A stretch of DNA of 64,000 nt from positions 14,207,304-14,271,303 of the forward strand of contig BSYO01000023.1 of NCBI GenBank assembly GCA_033239525.1, written 5' to 3'. A program made the position numbers and the translations under genes. Origin of the DNA: Nepenthes gracilis. Taxonomy: Eukaryota; Streptophyta; Magnoliopsida; Caryophyllales; Nepenthaceae. Below the pieces are notes generated by a model. It saw nothing but the letters and a program-made list of their open reading frames with translations. It did no database searches and had not been told where the DNA came from. Of this stretch, positions 58,341 to 64,000 are shown piece by piece; the stretch's first letter is position 1, and each line of letters opens with the position of its first letter.

Positions 58341-58787
58341 GGGCCGCTGCTGCCACCTCCTTGATTTTTGATGTTCCCTTCTTGTATAATGTACAATGTA
58401 AATATACTTGAAAGCAATAAAAGGGGTGTTCTTCCACTTTGTGTGTCTACTTCTTTTTTCTGCTTTTAATTCATGTTTGTAGTTGTACTTGGGCGGCCAA
58501 CTGGGTTGGCCGGCTGCCTGCCAATTGAGTTGGCTGGCTGCCAACCAACTGAGTTTATAGCATTACTGTAGGTGTGGTGTCTTTAGGTTACTTTGTAGGT
58601 GGCAGTGTACATGTTAGTCGGCCTAGTGGTAGTGGCTTGTGAGTAAAACCTGGTGGCGCTGCCCAAGTGTTGACTTAGGCGGCCAGCCTTGGAGAAGAAT
58701 TTTTCTCCCTTCGACCATCGTTGACTGATCACACTATCTCCTTGTGAAGGAGGTCGTTGCATGTGCTGCGCTAGCCCCCTAAGATTT

Positions 58788-59026
58788 TGACCACTAACGG
58801 GCCACTTGATTGACCAACATTTAGATTCGACCACCTATGGGCCGCCTGGATGACCAAGATTTAATACGACCATTAATGGGCCACTCGGATGATCAAGGTT
58901 CATACTAGACCGCTTATGGACCACTTGGATGACCAGGGTTTAAGTACAACCGCCAATGGACCGCTCGGATGATCGAGGTTCATATTCGACTACTTATGGG
59001 CCGCCTGGATGACCAAGGTTTAGTAA
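58788..59026 (+). repeat. 40-bp tandem array, copy C (6 units)
   Basis: Units start at 58788, 58828, 58867, 58907, 58947 and 58987, each about 40 bp with the core 'gggccgcctggatgaccaag'. The position between antisense ORF and integrase is the same as in element B, but with six units instead of four. Confidence 0.9.
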
Positions 59027-59539
59027 TAAGAGGGTGAAGATCCTTTTGACTTAAGAGCAGTCTAGGTCGGGTCAACCTGCAAGGCAAACACATATATATA
59101 TATGCACACAGAAAAGAGAAGACAATATGCTAGGGAAACACTTATTTTGACAAATTAAAACAAGCAGGCGAATGCGTACCCATAATAATGCAAGTACATA
59201 CTTGGGTCGCTTATTGGAAGTAGCGTTTGAGGTGGATCGCATTCCATGTTCGTGGGACCAACTTTTTGTCCTAGTTTCGGAGTTTTTACTCTCTCCATTT
59301 GCAGACGGCGGAGACTAGGAAAGGCCCTTTCTAATTAGGGGAGAGCTTGTTGCGGCTAGCCAGTTTGCCTGTGACCTCGACGCCTCGTAGGACCAAGTCC
59401 CCAACATCGAATTGTCGCACTTTTACCTTTTTGTTGTAATATCGAGCAATTCGATGTTGGTAGGGCACTATCCGTATTCTGGTGGCGTCGCGGCTTCCTT
59501 GAACAAGTTTAGGTATTCCCTAATTTTTTGGGAGTTACC

Positions 59540-60267
59540 TCATGGGTTAAACGATTCCACCCTAAGACTTAGAAGCCCGATTTCGACCGAAATTACCGTT
59601 TCAGTCCCGTAGTAGATATTGAAGGGTGTCTCGTGCGTTGGTTCTTTTGGGGTTGTCCGGTAAGACCAGAGAATTGAGGGGAACTCGTCTACCCAGGATC
59701 CCCCTGCGTCTTCTAGCTTGATCTTTAATTCATGGAGTAGCGTTCGGTTCGTGACCTCCACCTGTCCATTCGCTTGGGGGTATGCCACCGAAGTGTGGAC
59801 TAACTTGATACTAAGGCTGGCGCAATTTTTGGTGAAGCGTTTTCCCGAGAACTGGGTCCCGTTGTTGATCACGACGACCTCTGGGATGCCAAATTTGCAA
59901 ATAATATTCTGGCGAAGGAATTCAAGAGCGTTGTGCTCTGTTATTTTTGCCAGTGGGATGACTTCGACCCACTTTGTGAAATAGTCGATGATTATAATGA
60001 TGAACTTTCTTTGACCCGTGGCAATGAAAATGGGTTGAGAATATCGAGCTCCCATTGCGCGAAAGGCTAAGGGGCCTGAAGTGACTTCAGGTCAACGAAC
60101 GGTTGATGGTGAAGGTTACTGTGAAGCTGGCAGCTTTCACACTTCTTCACAAATTCGAGCGCATCATTTTTCATTGAGGGCCAGTAGTAGCCATGCCGCA
60201 TGATCTTGAAGGTTAAGTTTTTTCCACCAACATGTGCTCCGCAAATCCTGATGTGCACTTCTTCCAA
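59540..60267 (-). pseudogene. Integrase of element C, active-site mutant
   Basis: The zinc-binding part (60267-60067) has HIRICGAHVGG and KKCESCQLH. The core (60055-59540) has [20 protein letters not shown] with the first Asp. The second motif reads VINNGTQF, so the second catalytic Asp is Asn (codon 59866-59864; B keeps Asp here). [20 protein letters not shown] retains the Glu. A stop separates the two parts. It is catalytically dead by its sequence. Confidence 0.85.
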
Positions 60268-60589
60268 AGCGCAGTCAGTCTCTTTGGGAGTTAGACATCG
60301 GAGGTATGGGGTTGAGTAACCATGGCATATATCCGCCCATCACCACAAAAATATACCAACCGGTTGTCTTTTTATTTGCTTGGCCTTCTGCGTCTTCGGC
60401 AACCATCTCACCCAGATAGCTATGGTAGGCGTTATTCGATTTTCGTTTGGGAAATCTATATCGCCCCTGCTTCTCTATATTTGGAGCATTCGAATATCCT
60501 CATGTCCTCGAATACTATTTAGGATTTTTGGTCGGACTCTAGCCCGGGTCTCTGTCTTCCAATTTTCGGTTGGGAACATGAACTAAGGT

Positions 60590-61088
60590 TAGTTTGTCGA
60601 AACCCTGGGTGACCTCCCTTGCCTTTGCTAAGTACTTGGCCAGGTGAGGGTTGCTTAACTCGAAGTCTCCGTTAACCTAGTTAATGATTAGTTCGGAGTC
60701 GCTGTAGACCGCTAACCTCTTGGCAGAGCACTCATTTACTAATCATAATCCGGCTAACATGGTTTCGTATTCAGCAACGTTATTGGTTGTCGGGAAACCG
60801 AAGTCGAAGGAATACTTCACCTCAAACCCATCTGGGGTCGTGAGGATCGCTCTAGCGCCACTGCCGGTGTCTGTAGACTATTCGTCTACGTGGAGTACCC
60901 ATTTTAGAACTCCGTCAAGTTGTACCGTGCTTTCTACGGGCTATTCTTTGAGAACTGAGGTCGTGGTCTCAACAATGAAGTCGGCCAGAACCTGCGCTTT
61001 TATAGCAGGTTTGGGTCGGAATTCGATGTCGAACTCGCACAACTCGATAGCCCACTTTACCAGCCGCCCTACAATGTCGGGTTTCTGA
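60590..61088 (-). pseudogene. RNase H and RT tail of element C
   Basis: From 61088 the minus strand reads [22 protein letters not shown] and AQVLADFIVETT, the RT-RNase H connection, then broken RNase H sequence (a YVDE-type start near 60890, NNVAEYETMLA near 60790) down to about 60590. Homology to element B stops abruptly at 61088. Confidence 0.7.
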
Positions 61089-62881
61089 AGAATATTCGAT
61101 GCCGCTTTTACAGCAGGATCACCTTCTGATCCTTCGCTATCCATCGTTAAAACCAAAAAAAATTATGAATATCATATATTGTTTAAAAATAAGAAAATGG
61201 CTCAAATGTATTTAAAAAATTGTATACAATATTTATACTTTTTCATTAATTATTTTAGCTGTTTATCTTAAAATTCTATTAGTAATTTTTATTAAGTTAT
61301 TTATTTTATTGAATATAAAAATATCTAATTTCTTATATAAAAATTTTAACACATTTATGTAATAAAACTAAACTTTACATAATGTGTAAAATAAACTTTA
61401 CATAACGTGTATATTAATATAAGATTCAAAATATAATTAATTTATTCTTATTTTGTAAAAATTTTAGCTAGCTATTAAACTTATTTTTATTTATTCTTTA
61501 TCTATAAAAAAAAAAAAAACACTTCTAGATCTTCCCTTTTGATAATGTTTCGAGATAAAAATTATGTTTAAGTGGCTGTCACCTTCTGGTTGATGATGTT
61601 TGCTTTCTCATAATTACAGCGAAATCAACGGCAGATATTTAGGGAATCCAACGGCAGATAATAACTCAAGTAGGATTACTTATTCTAAAATGTTACCAAT
61701 GTTCCTTTGGTCGAGAACTTTGGGTATTTTTTTTTAATTAAAGGAATCCAAACCTTCATAGATTTTTGTTTAATATTTTATATATGATAGGTGAAAATAA
61801 ATATAAACTATCAATACAATAAAAAATAAAAATTAGACTTGTCTACTTATTACTCAAATAACAGTAAAAAAATCAAGATCAACTGAATTATCATTATAGG
61901 TTTAAGATATAATTACATATATAAAAATATATATTTTTTTTCTATCTGAATATACTGTATTCTTTAATAATAAAGAGAACATAAAGCTCACACAAGATTT
62001 TCTTTTCGTCTCATTTTGATTTTACCATTCTTATTTTCATCTCCGGCCAAGGGAAGAGGTTACTCCTTTAATTTATGGATCTTATTCCATTAAAAAGGTG
62101 GTTAATTCAATCCTTTTTAACCACAATCGTTTAATATTGATCGAATGATTGTATTATTTTTTTATAAAAGAAAAGAATACTTAAATCTTTAAAAAAATAA
62201 ATATCAATTATTTAGTATTGATTAAATGATGATAATTAAAAGGGATTAAATGAACTCTTTAAAAAAAAAGGTTGAGACCCCGAAATTGGTTACTCCTTCT
62301 CCCCTCTACCTGTTACTTCACCAAGTGGAGAAATTAATGGAAGAGTGGACAATGAAGTAGGAGAACGTGAGAAGTTATAGGGAAAGCCGTGGGGAGTAGA
62401 TTTGACCAAAATTCAAACTAAATGAGACAGTTTGACCAATAGTCAAACTGATTAATTTTTAACTAGGGTAAATAAATTACGGGTCGAGTCGGGTTTTCTA
62501 TCATGGGCAGATCAAATCTATCTAAAAAATCTAATATCTATCGCTGGTACATGAAGGGCTTAAACGTGAGCCCCACTGGGGTACAAATGTTTTTCTTACA
62601 TTCTGTCAAAATATATGTTGCTGATGCAGCAGCCTCACTGCTGGTCTGTTGGTATGATGAAGCAGAAGTATCAGTGACTGATGCATCCGTGTGTCCCAGC
62701 GCCGGTTCAATCGAATTCAGCAGAGAAATAGAAGCAGCAGATCAGCAAATGTATAATGCATCAGTTCCTGTTGCTTCAGCATCAGCAGAACATGTGCTTC
62801 ATCCCTGCATAACAAAACATCAGCATCCCAGCCAGACAAAGGGCAGCTTAACAGCTTAACTGTCATATGAAATCTTGTCAG
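61089..62881. other. Intergenic DNA between elements C and D
   Basis: 61160-62300 is AT-rich with no gene. 62480-62860 is GC-richer, with a 118-codon frame (62503-62859) that has no recognisable domain and a repetitive 'gcagcatcagc'-like composition. At 61089-61145 (minus strand) a short open segment (MDSEGSEGDPAVKAA) fuses in frame to the truncated RT of element C. Confidence 0.3.
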
Positions 62882-63155
62882 TGCAAGGAAATCGGTCTCG
62901 TGAGGGGCCATGCTGGCCGCCGCGCTCGATTTTATGTTCCTTATTGTATAATGTACAAATTATACTTGAAAGCAATAAAAGGAGCGTTCTGCCACTTTGT
63001 GTGTCTACTTCTTTTTACTGCTTTTAATTCATGTTTGTAGTTATACTTGGTGACCAAGTGGGTTAGCTATTGCCTCGCTAAGCGAGTTTATAGCATTACC
63101 TAGGTGTGGTGTCCTTAGGTTACTTTATAGGCGGCAGTGTACGTGTTAGCCGGTG
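62882..63155 (+). mobile_element. Fragment D of the same element family
   Basis: Matches 58310-58617 of element C: the 3' end and polyadenylation region of the antisense ORF ('gtctcgtgagg', 'acttgaaagcaataaaagg', 'ttgtgtgtctacttctttt'). It is cut on the right by TGTCACGG, the end of another LTR. Left of 62882 the similarity is lost. Confidence 0.75.
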
Positions 63156-64000
63156 TCACGGCACGGGAACACAACGTACGCAGGTCAAATAATAATATTT
63201 TCATCAACCATAATAACCCAACCCGGGTGTGACAATCATACACATATAAGACCCAATATAAATAAAATCCGCACAAGATCTCATCGGATAAGAATCCGGA
63301 CAAACATAATCGCTGACTGCTAACCATGATTGCAAGGAAGGTATCCAATTTACAACTCATCCATAACTTCAATATTTTACATACAATGATCAAGGCCATC
63401 ATCCAACCATAAATAATAACCATAACACATTCTCCGGATCGAAATATACCAAATATAACATCTCCACTAAAAAAGGAATATCAAGCCCAATCATGTCCGA
63501 GTGCAAGCGTATCCGTACGCCACTAGTCCAAGGGATAAAATATGAAAACGTGAGCCACAGAGTCGCCAAGTATCAAGAATCGTATAAAGGTACACATAAA
63601 TCGAAATGGGGATATCGCATAGCAATTACGTAAAACAAAACACCGTTAGGAAATCCACGAAAATCGAGGAGATGTCTAAATACTAAATCGTCGTTCGCAT
63701 TAACTCGTCCCTCTGGGACAAAAATCATATAAATCACGATCCGATAAAATCTCGTAGACGATATCATATCATATGATCCGAGGTCACATTACATAATCGC
63801 AACCGTCACCACATCCGCGTGGGACACATACCGTCGTCCGGATCTAAAACTCATAATGCAGAAATCAAAACACGTTCCGGGTTTATCACATCAGCACGTA
63901 CGAGACATTCCTATCGTCCATCCGTGGGCCAAACCACGTATCTCAAATCGCAGTACACCCAAATACGTGCAGAAATACAAAGCATGCACGAAATCGGAGA
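63156..64000 (-). mobile_element. Del/Tekay-like LTR, partial, leaves window
   Basis: In minus-strand reading it ends ...CGTGCCGTGACA, and 'gtcacacccgggttgggtt' lies nearby; both are usual for Del/Tekay LTRs. Its left-most part in that reading ('gatttcgtgcatgctttgta') matches 33738-33757 of the intron 1 LTR. It was inserted into fragment D. The open frames inside (63115-63423 and 63573-63767) are not genes. Confidence 0.5.

Larger units (their letters stand above)
54981..61088 (-). mobile_element. Ty3/gypsy element C, 5' truncated
   Basis: On the minus strand: the tail of reverse transcriptase (from 61088), RNase H, integrase (60267-59540), the 40-bp array (59026-58788), the antisense ORF (plus strand, 56628-58340) and the 3' LTR (56071-54981). 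Gag, protease, most of RT and the 5' LTR are absent; homology to B ends near 61088. Same family and layout as element B, with its own set of mutations. It lies upstream of the MATE gene with its LTR reading towards that gene. Confidence 0.85.

Noticed and set aside
62503..62859. 118-codon plus-strand frame
   Set aside because: No recognisable motif, repetitive composition, and no splice or promoter context; it cannot be told from chance.
1..64000. tRNA, rRNA, CRISPR array or bacterial features
   Set aside because: No cloverleaf with A/B boxes, no rRNA-like block and no regular spacer array was seen by eye; the sequence is plant nuclear DNA.

Overview
This window is nuclear DNA from a flowering plant. 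The evidence is GT-AG introns, two plant-type multi-exon genes, Ty3/gypsy elements with a plant-specific antisense ORF, many solo LTRs and long AT-rich intergenic DNA. Nothing in it fixes the species; a eudicot or magnoliid is likely.

Two host genes can be modelled completely, both on the minus strand. (1) PTP1, a single-domain protein tyrosine phosphatase of 342 aa in eight exons, runs from the ATG at 36094 to the stop at 13951. Its last 84-bp exon is 13.7 kb away from exon 7, and that intron (14035-27745) holds a decayed, nearly full-length Ty3/gypsy element plus other repeats. (2) A MATE transporter of 498 aa resembling DETOXIFICATION 54 has three exons between 54191 and 50587, the first coding only 18 residues.

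Layout: 1-5.8 kb is AT-rich DNA with a solo LTR (873-2022) inside a segmental duplication whose second copy is 11388-12925. From 5.8 to 11.4 kb lies a rearranged element fragment (A): an antisense ORF, an LTR and tandem arrays. A short coding-like stretch (12970-13333) precedes PTP1. Element B (15593-26071) sits in PTP1 intron 7, and a Del/Tekay-like LTR sits in intron 1. From 36.1 to 50.2 kb there is no host gene, only LTR relics (about 36960-38289, 40521-41824, 45811-46616, 49231-50203) in AT-rich DNA. The MATE gene occupies 50.6-54.2 kb. A 5'-truncated element C (54981 to about 61090) follows directly upstream of it, then a small fragment D and the edge of another Del-like LTR.

Elements A, B and C are one family. 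Gag-pol (where present) is read in one direction, and a separate ORF carrying the PF04195 (transposase_28, 'putative gypsy type') domain plus a C-terminal coiled coil is read from the opposite strand between pol and the 3' LTR. In B and C, 40-bp tandem repeats lie between the converging 3' ends of pol and the antisense ORF. The antisense ORF keeps an intron and has a telo-box just before its ATG in B and C. All copies are broken by stops, frameshifts or catalytic substitutions. I saw no tRNA, rRNA or CRISPR array.
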